The notes under the pieces are model-generated. The model was not told the DNA's origin, searched no databases, and saw only the letters and a program-made list of their open reading frames with translations. From the NCBI RefSeq assembly GCF_020829495.1, contig NZ_JAIVFQ010000005.1, positions 118,231-182,230 of the forward strand: a stretch of 64,000 nt of DNA, read 5' to 3'. Positions 17,732 through 26,227 of this stretch are shown here, piece after piece (position 1 is the stretch's first letter; each line of letters opens with the position of its first letter). The translations under genes were made by a program, and so were the position numbers. This DNA is from Nostoc favosum CHAB5714. GTDB lineage: Bacteria > Cyanobacteriota > Cyanobacteriia > Cyanobacteriales > Nostocaceae.

Positions 17732-18786
17732 TGCAAGTTTTTGTCACCGGGGGTACGGGCTTTATTGGTGCCCACTTGGTACGGTTGTTACTCCAACAGG
17801 GTTACATAGTCAAAGCGCTGGTACGCTCAAGCAGCAATTTGGAGAATCTACGCGGTTTGGATGTGGAAATTGTCAAAGGCGATTTGAATTCACCAAATCT
17901 CTGGCAACAGATGAGAGGTTGTCAATATCTATTTCATGTGGCAGCCCATTATTCTCTGTGGCAAACAGACCGGGAGTTACTCCACCATAACAATGTTCTG
18001 GGTACGCGCAATGTGTTGGCAGCAGCACGCAAAGCTGGCATTGAGCGCACCGTTTATACCAGTTCAGTAGCCGCCATTGGGGTAGGATCATTTGGTCAAG
18101 TCGTCGATGAAACACATCAGAGTCCCTTAGAAAAGTTGGTGAGTGACTACAAAAAGTCTAAGTTTATCGCTGAACAAGAAGCCATACAAGCCGTTGCTAA
18201 AGGTCAGGAGGTAGTTATAGTCAATCCCAGCAGCCCGATCGGGTCGTTGGATATCAAACCTACCCCGACAGGTGATATAATCCTGCGGTTTTTGCGACGG
18301 CAAATGCCCTTTTACTTAGATACTGGTTTGAATTTTATCGATGTGCGGGATGTGGCATGGGGGCATTTACTGGCTTTGCAACGGGGTAAATCAGGCGATC
18401 GCTATATCTTAGGTAATCAAAACCTCAGCCTCAAGGAACTACTCGAACAACTCGCCGATATCACAGGTCTAATAGCACCTCAACGAACAGTACCGACTTG
18501 GCTGCCTCTTAGTGTTGCCTGGGTTGATGAAAAGATTCTTGCACCCTTGGGAAAATCGCCCTCAGTGCCATTGGATGGCGTGAGGATGGCGAAACAACCT
18601 ATGTATTATGATGCCGCAAAGGCTGTACGAGAGTTGGGTCTACCTCAATCTCCGCTAAAGGTGGCACTCAAGGATGCTGTGGATTGGTTTGTTGCTCAGG
18701 GGTATGTCAACCCCTCTAGGGAATTCAAAATTCAAAATGACGCTCGCAGACTCGCTAACGCTGCGCTAACAAAATTCAAAATTTAA
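17731..18786 (+). CDS. hpnA: Hopanoid-associated sugar epimerase HpnA
   Basis: An extended short-chain dehydrogenase/reductase (NAD-dependent epimerase type) of 351 residues. The Rossmann motif TGGTGFIG is at residues 6-13, and the active site has the YKKSK form of YxxxK near residue 145 with a preceding SSVAAIG serine. HpnA proteins are encoded in many hopanoid clusters, though their exact reaction is unclear. ATG at 17731 shares one base with the TGA of the RND gene (TGATG) and has a GAGAGAAG ribosome site; an upstream in-frame ATG at 17695 lies inside the RND gene and is unlikely. The last 25 residues (SREFKIQNDARRLANAALTK region) are encoded by dispersed repeat sequence, which seems to have replaced the original stop. 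Confidence 0.9.
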   Translation: MQVFVTGGTGFIGAHLVRLLLQQGYIVKALVRSSSNLENLRGLDVEIVKGDLNSPNLWQQMRGCQYLFHVAAHYSLWQTDRELLHHNNVLGTRNVLAAARKAGIERTVYTSSVAAIGVGSFGQVVDETHQSPLEKLVSDYKKSKFIAEQEAIQAVAKGQEVVIVNPSSPIGSLDIKPTPTGDIILRFLRRQMPFYLDTGLNFIDVRDVAWGHLLALQRGKSGDRYILGNQNLSLKELLEQLADITGLIAPQRTVPTWLPLSVAWVDEKILAPLGKSPSVPLDGVRMAKQPMYYDAAKAVRELGLPQSPLKVALKDAVDWFVAQGYVNPSREFKIQNDARRLANAALTKFKI

Positions 18787-18855
18787 AATTAAAAACCCCA
18801 CAGATAAATCTTGGGGTTAAGAACGTGGTGTTTTGATCAACAGAGGAGTAATAGA

Positions 18856-19875
18856 ATGGCAGTTAATTTACAACAAGCTATGGATATTGGGAAGTATCTT
18901 GTTACCCAGCGTTTGAAAGGACGTAAACGCTTCCCCTTAGTATTGATGTTGGAACCTCTTTTTCGGTGTAATCTAGCCTGTACTGGTTGTGGTAAAATCC
19001 AACATCCAAAGGAAATTTTAAAGCAAAATCTCACCCCAGAACAGTGCTTTGCCGCAGTGGAAGAGTGTGGCGCACCGGTTGTCTCAATTCCTGGGGGAGA
19101 ACCTCTTCTACATCCCCAGATTGATGAAATTGTTCAGGGATTAATTGAGCGCAAGAAATATATTTACTTGTGTACCAATGGCTTGTTATTAGAAAAGAGC
19201 CTGGATAAGTTTCAACCTTCCCCTTACCTAACTTTCAGCGTCCATTTAGATGGGATGCGGGAGTTGCACGATCACTGTGTTGATCGCAAAGGTGTTTTTG
19301 ATATTGCTGTCAAAGCCATTCGTGCCGCTAAAGCTAAAGGCTTTCGTGTCACCACTAACACCACTATATTTGAGGGTACTGCACCCAAAGATATGCAACA
19401 GTTCTTTGACTTTCTAGACACACTTAATACTGACGGGATGATGATTTCTCCCGGTTACAGTTACGAGTGGGCACCAGATCAAAATCATTTTCTCCACCGA
19501 GAACAAACACGCACCCTCTTCCGGCAAATTCTGGCTCCCTACAAAGCTGGTGAAAAAAACTGGAACTTCAATCACAATCCGCTTTTCTTAGATTTTCTCA
19601 CCGGTGAGAAGGACTATGAATGCACGCCTTGGGGTAGCCCTAGTTATAGCGTTCTCGGCTGGCAAAAACCTTGCTATCTCCTGAACGAAGGTTATTACTC
19701 TACCTTCAAGGAATTACTAGCACAAACTGACTGGAGTGAATACGGCCAGAAGAGTGGTAATCCCAAGTGTGCCGATTGCATGGTTCACTGCGGCTATGAA
19801 CCCACCGCCGCAATGGATGCAATGCAACCGCAAAATATGGCGCGTGCCCTTGGCAGTGTGTTTGGCAGGAGCTAG
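18856..19875 (+). CDS. hpnH: Adenosyl-hopene transferase HpnH (radical SAM)
   Basis: A radical SAM enzyme that joins the 5'-deoxyadenosyl group of SAM to diploptene, the first step of C35 hopanoid side-chain formation. The cluster motif CxxxCxxC is seen as [10 protein letters not shown] (Cys 38, 42, 45), followed by [12 protein letters not shown] and LCTNGLLL, typical of the SAM pocket. C-terminal cysteines ([12 protein letters not shown]) probably form part of a SPASM-like region. The length is 339 residues. ATG at 18856 has AGAGGAG 8 bases upstream; the frame opens earlier, at 18811, without support. A degenerate copy of its 3' end lies about 2 kb downstream. The hopene cyclase gene is not in this window. 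Confidence 0.93.
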   Translation: MAVNLQQAMDIGKYLVTQRLKGRKRFPLVLMLEPLFRCNLACTGCGKIQHPKEILKQNLTPEQCFAAVEECGAPVVSIPGGEPLLHPQIDEIVQGLIERKKYIYLCTNGLLLEKSLDKFQPSPYLTFSVHLDGMRELHDHCVDRKGVFDIAVKAIRAAKAKGFRVTTNTTIFEGTAPKDMQQFFDFLDTLNTDGMMISPGYSYEWAPDQNHFLHREQTRTLFRQILAPYKAGEKNWNFNHNPLFLDFLTGEKDYECTPWGSPSYSVLGWQKPCYLLNEGYYSTFKELLAQTDWSEYGQKSGNPKCADCMVHCGYEPTAAMDAMQPQNMARALGSVFGRS

Positions 19876-19986
19876 TAAGGAGGCAGTGGGCAAAAGAAGC
19901 AGGAAAGTTGAGTTGTGAGCTTCTTATTTTGTAGGGTGCGTTACATCGTTAATGCGCCATCTTTCTAATTTGTTACGGTACGTTAA

Positions 19987-20149
19987 ACCTCTTGCGAAAA
20001 TCCTTGATCCACCTGGGACTCAAGTCCCAGGCTAATAGCAAAAGTCCGTTTAAACGGACTAAAATTATTGTTATTAGTCGGTTTAAACCGACTTGAGCTA
20101 TTAGCCCGAAAATTTATTTTCGGGCGGATGTTCGACTTTTGCAAGAGGT
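19987..20149. mobile_element. 163-bp inverted-repeat element with a series of internal palindromes
   Basis: The ends are ACCTCTTGCGAAAA (19987-20000) and TTTTGCAAGAGGT (20137-20149), with one mismatch. Inside are several palindromes: TGGGACTCAAGTCCCA (about 20010), AGTCCGTTTAAACGGACT (20043-20060), AGTCGGTTTAAACCGACT (20076-20093) and GCCCGAAAAT...ATTTTCGGGC (20104-20125). It is noncoding and looks like a compact mobile or structured element. Confidence 0.75.
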
Positions 20150-20156
20150 CTGTTAT

Positions 20157-20250
20157 ACCAATTCACGAAAATCCTGATACATATAGATTTCTCGTAGGGG
20201 CATGTCTTTGCCATGCCCCAAAAGAGCGTATTTGTATCATTATTAAAGTG
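20157..20250. repeat. Left part of a dispersed repeat, split by the next element
   Basis: The sequence from TACCAATTCACGAAAATCC to TTTGTATCATTATTAAAGTG recurs, reversed, at about 35620-35925. Here it is interrupted after AAAGTG by the element at 20251-20396 and resumes as GAAATGGTATT. Confidence 0.75.
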
Positions 20251-20396
20251 ATATCATGTCCGCATAAATAGTTATGCTAACCACAGCCATTACACCCCAC
20301 CCCCAGCCCCTCCCCGCAAGCGGGGAGGGGAGACAAAGCGACGATTGTCGGGGTGGGGTTCTTCGGGTTTAATAAGCAATCAAGCGGACATGATAT
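20251..20396. mobile_element. 146-bp MITE-like element with perfect 13-bp inverted ends (family A)
   Basis: The ends ATATCATGTCCGC (20251-20263) and GCGGACATGATAT (20384-20396) are perfect inverted repeats. The core holds CCCCACCCC and GGGGTGGGG arms around a CCTCCCCGCAAGCGGGGAGG hairpin. Related copies are at 60313-60461 and 56731-56878, with decayed ones at about 12063-12125 and 39962-40090. Comparison with the uninterrupted sequence at 35617-35640 shows that it was inserted into another repeat. Confidence 0.85.
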
Positions 20397-20473
20397 GAAA
20401 TGGTATTAGCCATAGGAATAACACACCCTACTGGCGTGGCACTTTAGTTTAGAGAATTAATATAGAAACATCC

Positions 20474-20806
20474 CTCACGAGTATAAAAGACTCGTCCACG
20501 AGTATAAAAGACTCGTCCACGAGTATCAAAGACTCGCTCACGAGTATAAAAGACTCGTCCACGAGTATCAAAGACTCGCTCACGAGTATCAAAGACTCGC
20601 TCACGAGTATCAAAGACTCGTCCACGAGTATCAAAGACTCGCTCACGAGTATCAAAGGCTCGTCCACGAGTATCAAAGGCTCGTCCACGAGTATAAAAGG
20701 CTCGTCCACGAGTATCAAAGGCTCGTCCACGAGTATAAAAGGCTCGTCCACGAGTATTAAAGACTCATTCACGAGTATTAAAGACTCGTCCGCGAGTATC
20801 AAAGAC
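20474..20806. repeat. Tandem array of about 16 copies of a 21-bp unit (array 2)
   Basis: Each unit has the form CGAGTATCAAAGACTCGTCCA, with A/C and T/C variants. CGAGT and ACTCG are reverse complements, so every unit can form a 5-bp hairpin, and neighbouring units can pair across the TCCA spacer. A minus-strand open frame of 117 codons with an ILVDESL repeat results from the 21-base period; it has no ribosome site and is not called. The array is followed by CAGCACT heptamers (20819-20850). Confidence 0.93.
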
Positions 20807-20878
20807 TCAATGAGGTTTACTCAGCACTCAGCACTCAGCACTCAGCACTATTTCTGAGACTCATCCGCGAGCTATCCA

Positions 20879-21583
20879 TTACCCTTTGAATGCCATCCAA
20901 CCACCTACCCAAAGCCCAGTGTAGAAGCGAATGACACGGCTAAAATCTGCTTGCTGGAGTAGTTCTAAAATTTTCGCTTCTGAGAGTGGATAAACCCCGT
21001 TGTTGAAGTTTTCCAGGAGTTGCTTCTGCTTATCTACAGGAAATCCCGTTTCTTGCCAATAGGCGTGAACTGTAGCAATAGTTTGCTCTAATTCAGGACT
21101 TCCTTTTGTACCAAAAACATCAACTAAAATAAACAGTGCCGATGTTTTTAAACGTTGAGCAATGCTTTGAAGGAAAGTAAGTTTACTATCTTCATCTGGG
21201 ATGAAATGCATTACTAAAATGCTAGTGGCTGCATCGTAAACTGGTTCATTTGGTAAATCTTGAGCGTATCCTTGAATGAGTTTAATACGTTGTGATAGTT
21301 GATGTTGAGCTATTTTTTGCTGTGCGATCGCCAGCATCTTTGCTGAAGGATCAACACCCAAAAACTGCCATTGGGGATTACCTTGCCCCAAGCGAACTAA
21401 CTCCATCCCTCCACCAGCACCGACAACTAATAAATTTGCTGTTTCGGGTAAATAGGAGCGCAAAGAAGCCAGCACAAAAGTATGCATTACTTCATAACCG
21501 GGCAATGCCAGGCGTGCCATTTGCTCATATTCATCTGCCGCAATAGGTGAATTGGTATCGAAATCGATGATTTGCTGTGACAT
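20879..21583 (-). CDS. Class I SAM-dependent methyltransferase
   Basis: A 234-residue methyltransferase of the Rossmann type. SAM-binding motif I is LLVVGAGGGMELVRLG (about 51-66), motif II is FLGVDPSAKMLAIAQQ with the ribose-binding acidic residue (Asp), and post-motif strands read ATSILVMHFIPDED (about 119-132) and LFILVDVFG. It resembles the UbiE-like group that acts on small molecules; the substrate cannot be read from the sequence. It begins with MSQQIIDFDTNSP and has an ATG at 21583. It stands alone between array 2 and the long spacer before the phycocyanin operon, on the opposite strand from cpcB. Confidence 0.87.
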   Translation of the reverse strand: MSQQIIDFDTNSPIAADEYEQMARLALPGYEVMHTFVLASLRSYLPETANLLVVGAGGGMELVRLGQGNPQWQFLGVDPSAKMLAIAQQKIAQHQLSQRIKLIQGYAQDLPNEPVYDAATSILVMHFIPDEDSKLTFLQSIAQRLKTSALFILVDVFGTKGSPELEQTIATVHAYWQETGFPVDKQKQLLENFNNGVYPLSEAKILELLQQADFSRVIRFYTGLWVGGWMAFKG

Positions 21584-21879
21584 GCTTCTCTAACTCTATT
21601 TAATCTAGAACATTGTATTACTTTGCAAATAGCGCTTCCATCTCTGTATAAGGTTTGAAGGGAGGAGTTATCATCCTCCGGGTGCATTTTCCTTTGGAGA
21701 GGATTTTATTGCTTAAGTCACGCATAAGTAACCACGCGATCGCTAGCCGATGGAACAAGGGTTAGCATCTTAGCTGATCTAAATTAAATGTGAGGTAGTT
21801 CACCCTAAAGTTATTCTTTGTAGCCTGCCAAAGCAAGGCTTTATTCATATTGCTTTGCAAATCTAGAGCTTCGGCCGGG

Positions 21880-21985
21880 CTAGTAATAATCCTAAGTCTG
21901 CGATTGCATGGTTCACTGCGGCTATGAACCCACGCCTGCAATGCAGACGTATATATAGCGCGTGCCCTTGGCAGGAGCTAGGAAG
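21880..21985 (+). pseudogene. Degenerate copy of the hpnH 3' end
   Basis: The sequence around GATTGCATGGTTCACTGCGG and CTATGAACCCA, followed after an interval by GCGCGTGCCCTTGG and GGCAGGAGCTAG, matches the 3' end of hpnH (about 19760-19875) with internal deletions and frameshifts. The flanks (21600-21880) show no gene. It is a leftover of a duplication or rearrangement that spanned roughly 2 kb, including array 2 and the methyltransferase. Confidence 0.8.
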
Positions 21986-22510
21986 TAGCCAATACTACAC
22001 AACTTAAATGTGCGATGCCTGCGGCGGGCTATGACGCTCGTTCGCCCTTGGCGTCTCCCTTTGGGAGAAGACTCGCTCTAAGCGAAGCCATGCCGAAGGC
22101 TTTACGCAACGCTTACGGCGTCGCACCCTTAAAGGGATTTCCCAGAGATGAATTATCCCATCTTTTTGATTGAAGAAAAGTCAATAGCTAAAAGAAATAA
22201 ATCTGTAAAGTTATGTAAACTAAATTAACAAACATAACAATAATTTGTAATAAATAATGACGCGACAGCATTGTATAAAGATAACTTAGAGGAAAAAACA
22301 ACATCTTAATCAGGTTTTCCAGTAGTTCACAGAAGTTTGAAGTTTTTTAACAAAAGTTTTAATCTGAAAGCCTGGAGATCGTAAACTTATTCCGTGGATG
22401 TCTGTTTTGAACCTTTCGTAACTCGTCAGGCAGTACTGACATCAAATAAACTGAACCATTCAGTTTTGAGTCCAATTATTCTTAACCAAGCAAACTAGGA
22501 GACAAAAGCA
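21986..22510 (+). promoter_or_regulatory. Leader and promoter region of the cpc operon
   Basis: About 500 noncoding bases precede cpcB. The first part (22008-22135) is a dispersed repeat (GCGATGCC...GGCGTCGC). A 7-bp inverted repeat, GTTATGT (22210-22216) and ACATAAC (22232-22238), is an operator candidate. TATAAAGAT (about 22274) is a -10-like sequence, without a clear -35. The cpcB ATG is preceded by AGGAGA (22496-22501). The long AT-rich leader is typical of phycobiliprotein operons, but the transcription start cannot be read. Confidence 0.5.
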
Positions 22511-23032
22511 ATGGTTTTAGATGCATTTGCAAAAGTAATCACCCAAGCTGATGCACGCGGTGAATATCTCAGCGCTGCTCAGTTGGACGCTCTAAGTGCC
22601 CTTGTTAAAGATGGCAACAAGCGTGCAGATACCGTAAACCGGATTACCAGCAACTCCTCAGCAATTGTTGCCAATGCAGCTCGCGCTCTATTCGCAGAAC
22701 AACCTCAGTTGATTGCTCCTGGTGGTAATGCTTACACTAGCCGCCGAAATGCTGCTTGCTTGCGCGACATGGAAATCATCCTACGCTATGTCACATACGC
22801 AATCTTTGCTGGTGATGCAAGTGTGTTAGATGACCGTTGTTTGAACGGTCTGCGGGAAACCTACTTGGCTCTAGGAACTCCTGGTGCTTCTGTAGCAGTT
22901 GGTGTGCAAAAAATGAAGGACGCAGCTTTGGCTCTTGTTAACGACCCCAATGGTATCACTAGAGGCGATTGCAGCGCAATATCATCTGAAGTTGCTAGCT
23001 ACTTTGATCGTGCAGCTGCAGCAGTAGGCTAA
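22511..23032 (+). CDS. cpcB: C-phycocyanin beta subunit
   Basis: A light-harvesting phycobiliprotein of the phycobilisome rod, 173 residues, pairing with CpcA. Two bilin-attachment cysteines are present: Cys83 in AACLRDMEI and Cys154 in RGDCSAI. GGN at 71-73 includes the Asn methylated in known beta subunits. The stretch [20 protein letters not shown] is typical. Assignment as phycocyanin rather than phycoerythrocyanin is supported by the adjacent cpcA and cpcE/F. Residue 80 is Asn (SRRNAACL) where the family usually has Met. ATG follows AGGAGA; cpcA begins 89 bases after the stop. Confidence 0.95.
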   Translation: MVLDAFAKVITQADARGEYLSAAQLDALSALVKDGNKRADTVNRITSNSSAIVANAARALFAEQPQLIAPGGNAYTSRRNAACLRDMEIILRYVTYAIFAGDASVLDDRCLNGLRETYLALGTPGASVAVGVQKMKDAALALVNDPNGITRGDCSAISSEVASYFDRAAAAVG

Positions 23033-23121
23033 ACTAAACCCGCTTTAAGACTATTGACTGACTACTGTCAGTTAGACAAAACGAATTTCAACAAGATTCT
23101 AAATAGGGAGATACTAAACCC

Positions 23122-23610
23122 ATGAAGACACCTCTTACCGAAGCAGTTGCAGCAGCAGATTCTCAAGGCCGCTTTCTCTCCAGCACAGAAATTCAAACCG
23201 CTTTTGGTCGTTTCCGCCAAGCTCCTGCTAGCTTAGAAGCAGCAAAAGCTTTGAGCGCTAATGCCCAACGTTTGACAGAAGGCGCAGCTCAAGCGGTGTA
23301 CAACAAGTTTCCCTACACCACTCAACAACAAGGCCCTAACTTCGCTTCTACCAACACCGGTAAAGAAAAGTGTGCGCGTGACATCGGCTACTACCTGCGG
23401 ATCGTTACCTATTCCTTAGTTGTCGGTGGTACAGGCCCCTTGGATGACTTCTTGATTTCTGGTTTAGCTGAAATCAACCGCACCTTTGATCTATCTCCCA
23501 GCTGGTACGTTGAAGCTCTCAAGTACATCAAGGCTAACCACGGTCTAAGTGGCGACCCTGCTGTAGAAGCTAATTCCTATATCGACTACGCAATTAACGC
23601 TCTAAGCTAG
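23122..23610 (+). CDS. cpcA: C-phycocyanin alpha subunit
   Basis: The alpha partner of CpcB, 162 residues, carrying one phycocyanobilin on Cys84 in [11 protein letters not shown]. Characteristic regions are [20 protein letters not shown] at the start, [22 protein letters not shown] and the closing [11 protein letters not shown]. The GYYLR sequence after the chromophore Cys favours CpcA over PecA, which has DHYLR-type residues there. A GGGAG ribosome site precedes ATG at 23122. A strong hairpin follows the gene 10 bases after the stop. It probably allows cpcBA to be made in excess over the linkers. Confidence 0.94.
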   Translation: MKTPLTEAVAAADSQGRFLSSTEIQTAFGRFRQAPASLEAAKALSANAQRLTEGAAQAVYNKFPYTTQQQGPNFASTNTGKEKCARDIGYYLRIVTYSLVVGGTGPLDDFLISGLAEINRTFDLSPSWYVEALKYIKANHGLSGDPAVEANSYIDYAINALS

Positions 23611-23620
23611 AGTGTATTTA

Positions 23621-23690
23621 GCCCGGAAAGGAAAACAAGCTCTGTTAGCAAATAGCTAGGAGTTGGTTTACCTTTCTGGGCAGTTTTATT
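23621..23690 (+). terminator. Attenuator-like hairpin between cpcA and the linker genes
   Basis: GCCCGGAAAGG (23621-23631) pairs with CCTTTCTGGGC (23671-23681), 11 bp with one G-U, followed by AGTTTTATTTT. Its position directly after cpcA suggests partial termination, which would give abundant short cpcBA message and less full-length operon message. The remaining spacer (23691-24052) holds GAATTCAGAA-type inverted repeats and a dispersed CGCAGCGTCTCGTAGAGAAG repeat. Confidence 0.75.
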
Positions 23691-24052
23691 TTCAAAAGAC
23701 TGTTAAAGAAGAATGCAGAATTCAGAACACAGAATTCAGAAATCTTTGAGTGTGGGATTCAGACCCGCCACTACTAAAGTTGACCACTAATGCATATTTA
23801 GTATGGTGTTTCACCCTTTATTCAGACGCTTCTGGACTCTTTTGCGCTGCGTTATCCACCAGTGGGAACTGAGCTGGCGTTGCCCTGAGCTTTGTCGTTC
23901 GCGCAGCGTCTCGTAGAGAAGGGTCGAAGTGTCGCATAGAATTCAATTCTGAATTCTGGCTTTTGACTCCTGAATTCTTTCTTGTTAAAAGACTAGAAAA
24001 AAATTTTCTAAAAATTTTTCAGTTTTCCAGTTAAAACTGAGGAGGTTTAAAA

Positions 24053-24865
24053 ATGGCAGCTTTGGGACAAGCAACAAGGCTAGGAATTGGAGCCTTTGAA
24101 AACTCAGGACTGGCAGAACTACGTCCCGATAGAAAAGAAACGGATGTGGAAGTGATCATCCGGGCAGCTTACCGTCAGGTTTTGGGTAATGAATACCTAA
24201 TGGAATCAGAGCGTCTTGTCAGTGCGGAATCACTGTTGCAGCAAGGTACGATTTCAGTTAGGGGTTTTGTGCTAGCCATTGCTCAGTCGGAACTCTATCG
24301 GGAGAAGTTTTTCCATTCAACCTCGCAAAATCGCTTTATCGAGTTGAATTATAAGCATTTATTGGGTCGCGCCCCAGAAGATGAGTCAGAGATTTCGTAC
24401 CACGTTGAGCTTTACAACTCACAAGGTTACGAAGCTGAGATTAACTCATACATTGACTCGCAAGAATATCAAGAAAGCTTTGGCGAAAACATCGTACCAT
24501 ACTATCGTGGCTTTAATAGCCCAGTAGGGCAGAAAAACGTTGGCTATAGCCGACTGTTCCAGCTGTATCGGGGTTATGCCAATAGCGATCGCGCTCAAGG
24601 GCAAAAACAAGGACGCCTAACTTGGGAAATAGCTAAGAATCTGGCTTCACCCATCTACCCAGTCTCTACAGGAGCCTTAACAGGTCTCTCAACAGGTGAG
24701 AGAGGAAAAACATACCGAATTAGGGTACTACAAGCAGCTTCTCCAAACTCATCTGTAGTGCGGCGAAGTACTGCGGAATTGCTCGTACCCTACGAACAAC
24801 TTTCTAGCAAATTGCAGCAGCTTAATCGTAAGGGCAGCAAGGTGATTAGCATCACAGCCGTATAA
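24053..24865 (+). CDS. Phycobilisome rod linker polypeptide (CpcC-like, first copy)
   Basis: A 270-residue linker protein that joins phycocyanin hexamers in the rod. It has the N-terminal Pfam PBS_linker_poly domain (residues about 15-150), with [40 protein letters not shown] and [13 protein letters not shown], and a C-terminal CpcD-like domain (about 220-270) containing TYRIRVLQA and [25 protein letters not shown] strong GGAGG site precedes ATG at 24053. It is about 60-65% similar by eye to the next gene, so the pair is a tandem duplication. Which rod position each serves is not evident. Confidence 0.92.
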   Translation: MAALGQATRLGIGAFENSGLAELRPDRKETDVEVIIRAAYRQVLGNEYLMESERLVSAESLLQQGTISVRGFVLAIAQSELYREKFFHSTSQNRFIELNYKHLLGRAPEDESEISYHVELYNSQGYEAEINSYIDSQEYQESFGENIVPYYRGFNSPVGQKNVGYSRLFQLYRGYANSDRAQGQKQGRLTWEIAKNLASPIYPVSTGALTGLSTGERGKTYRIRVLQAASPNSSVVRRSTAELLVPYEQLSSKLQQLNRKGSKVISITAV

Positions 24866-25018
24866 ATTAGGGAATAGGGAATTAAGTTAGGAGTTAGGAA
24901 TCAGGAGTGAGGAGTTAAGAGTTAGAAGTTATGAGTTTTCAATTCCTAACTCTAGCCCTACTCTTAACTCTTAACTCCTAACTTTTCCCAACTACCAATT
25001 ACAAAAGGAAAATTACCA

Positions 25019-25888
25019 ATGGCTATTACAACAGCAGCATCCCGTTTGGGAACAGAAGCTTTTAGTGATAATGCTCCTGTAGAATTGCGCCCAAATGCAA
25101 CTAAAGAAGACATAGAGATAGTAATTACTGCCGTCTATCGTCAGCTGTTGGGCAACGATTACTTAATGAAATCTGAGCGTCTCACAAGCGCTGAATCTAT
25201 TCTGCGCGATGGGAAAAGTACAGTACAAGAATTTGTGCGTCAAGTAGCTAAATCAGAACTGTACAAATCCAAGTTTTTCTACAACAGTTTTCAAACTCGC
25301 GTCATTGAACTGAACTATAAACATTTGTTGGGTCGCGCTCCCTATGATGAGTCTGAGGTGATTTATCACTTAGACTTATATCAAACCAAGGGATATGAAG
25401 CCGATATTGATTCCTATATTGATTCGGCAGAGTATCAAAGTAGCTTTGGTGAAAATATTGTGCCTTTCTATCGCGGCTTTGAAACCCAAACAGGTCAGAA
25501 AACTGTCGGATTTAGCCGGATATTCCAACTTTATCGCGGCTATGCCAGTAGCGATCGCTCCCAACTTAGAGGTAATTCCTCTCGCCTTGCCGTTGAACTA
25601 GGTCGCAACAGTGCATCTGTTGTTGTTCCTCCATCTGGTGGGCCTTCCGGCTTTTCCTACGTTGCTCCTGAAAAAGGCGTTACCCCCAACAGCACTTTCG
25701 GTGGTGCAGGAACTTTTGGTCAAGAAGGCAGACTCTACCGCATTGAAGTGGCAGGCGTTTTTGGAGCTGGGTATCCTAGCACACGCCGGGTCAATCAAGC
25801 TGTTATTGTACCCTATGAAGGACTATCTGCTTACTTCCAGAGAGTCGTAAAACAAGGTGGTAAAATCGCCAGCGTGAAACCACTTTAG
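25019..25888 (+). CDS. cpcC: Phycobilisome 32-kDa rod linker polypeptide CpcC
   Basis: A phycocyanin-associated rod linker of 289 residues. It has the same two-domain order as the preceding gene: PBS linker (about 15-155, with [34 protein letters not shown] and [13 protein letters not shown]) and CpcD-like domain (about 235-287, with [10 protein letters not shown] and [23 protein letters not shown]). The joint (about 185-230) is a Gly/Pro/Ser linker. The beginning [17 protein letters not shown] matches the CpcC form known from heterocystous cyanobacteria. The gap before it contains GAGTTAGGAGT-like heptamers in an inverted arrangement (24880-24985). Confidence 0.94.
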   Translation: MAITTAASRLGTEAFSDNAPVELRPNATKEDIEIVITAVYRQLLGNDYLMKSERLTSAESILRDGKSTVQEFVRQVAKSELYKSKFFYNSFQTRVIELNYKHLLGRAPYDESEVIYHLDLYQTKGYEADIDSYIDSAEYQSSFGENIVPFYRGFETQTGQKTVGFSRIFQLYRGYASSDRSQLRGNSSRLAVELGRNSASVVVPPSGGPSGFSYVAPEKGVTPNSTFGGAGTFGQEGRLYRIEVAGVFGAGYPSTRRVNQAVIVPYEGLSAYFQRVVKQGGKIASVKPL

Positions 25889-25963
25889 TGTCATTAGTCA
25901 TTGGTCATTAATTTCAGACCAAGGACTAATGAGAACTTCGATTTATAAATTTGGAATTGATTT

Positions 25964-26227
25964 ATGCTTGGACTAATTAATGGTAGAAATAGTAACCGCT
26001 CCTTCCGCTATGAAGTAGTCGGTCTGCGCCAAAGCGAAGAAACAGAAAAAGTCGCCTATCCCATTCGTTCTAGTGGCAGTGTGTTTATCACAGTGCCTGA
26101 GAACCGGATGAATCAGGAAATGCAGCGCATTACTCGCTTGGGTGGCAAAATAGTCAGCATTCAGCCATTGAACGCTGAGACAACACATAGCGAACACAAC
26201 CATGAATCCCAGTCCGGAGAAAATTAA
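25964..26227 (+). CDS. cpcD: Phycobilisome small capping linker CpcD
   Basis: An 87-residue rod-terminating linker that covers the distal end of the phycocyanin rod. It is a single CpcD domain with RSFRYEVVGLRQSEE, SVFITVPENRMNQEMQRI and LGGKIVSIQPL. The C-terminus has a His/Asn/Glu-rich tail (THSEHNHESQSGEN), which is longer than in many homologs because the reading frame runs into the start of cpcE: the two genes overlap by 26 bases in different frames. ATG at 25964 has a poor ribosome site. Confidence 0.93.
   Translation: MLGLINGRNSNRSFRYEVVGLRQSEETEKVAYPIRSSGSVFITVPENRMNQEMQRITRLGGKIVSIQPLNAETTHSEHNHESQSGEN

Noticed and set aside
20449..20802. 117-codon minus-strand frame with ILVDESL repeats over array 2
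   Set aside because: By-product of a 21-base period in a hairpin array; no start signal and no non-repeat domain.
22511..23610. Phycoerythrocyanin genes pecB/pecA
   Set aside because: The alpha subunit has the CpcA-type GYYLR sequence after the chromophore Cys, and the lyase genes are CpcE/CpcF-like. No pecE/pecF hallmarks were seen.
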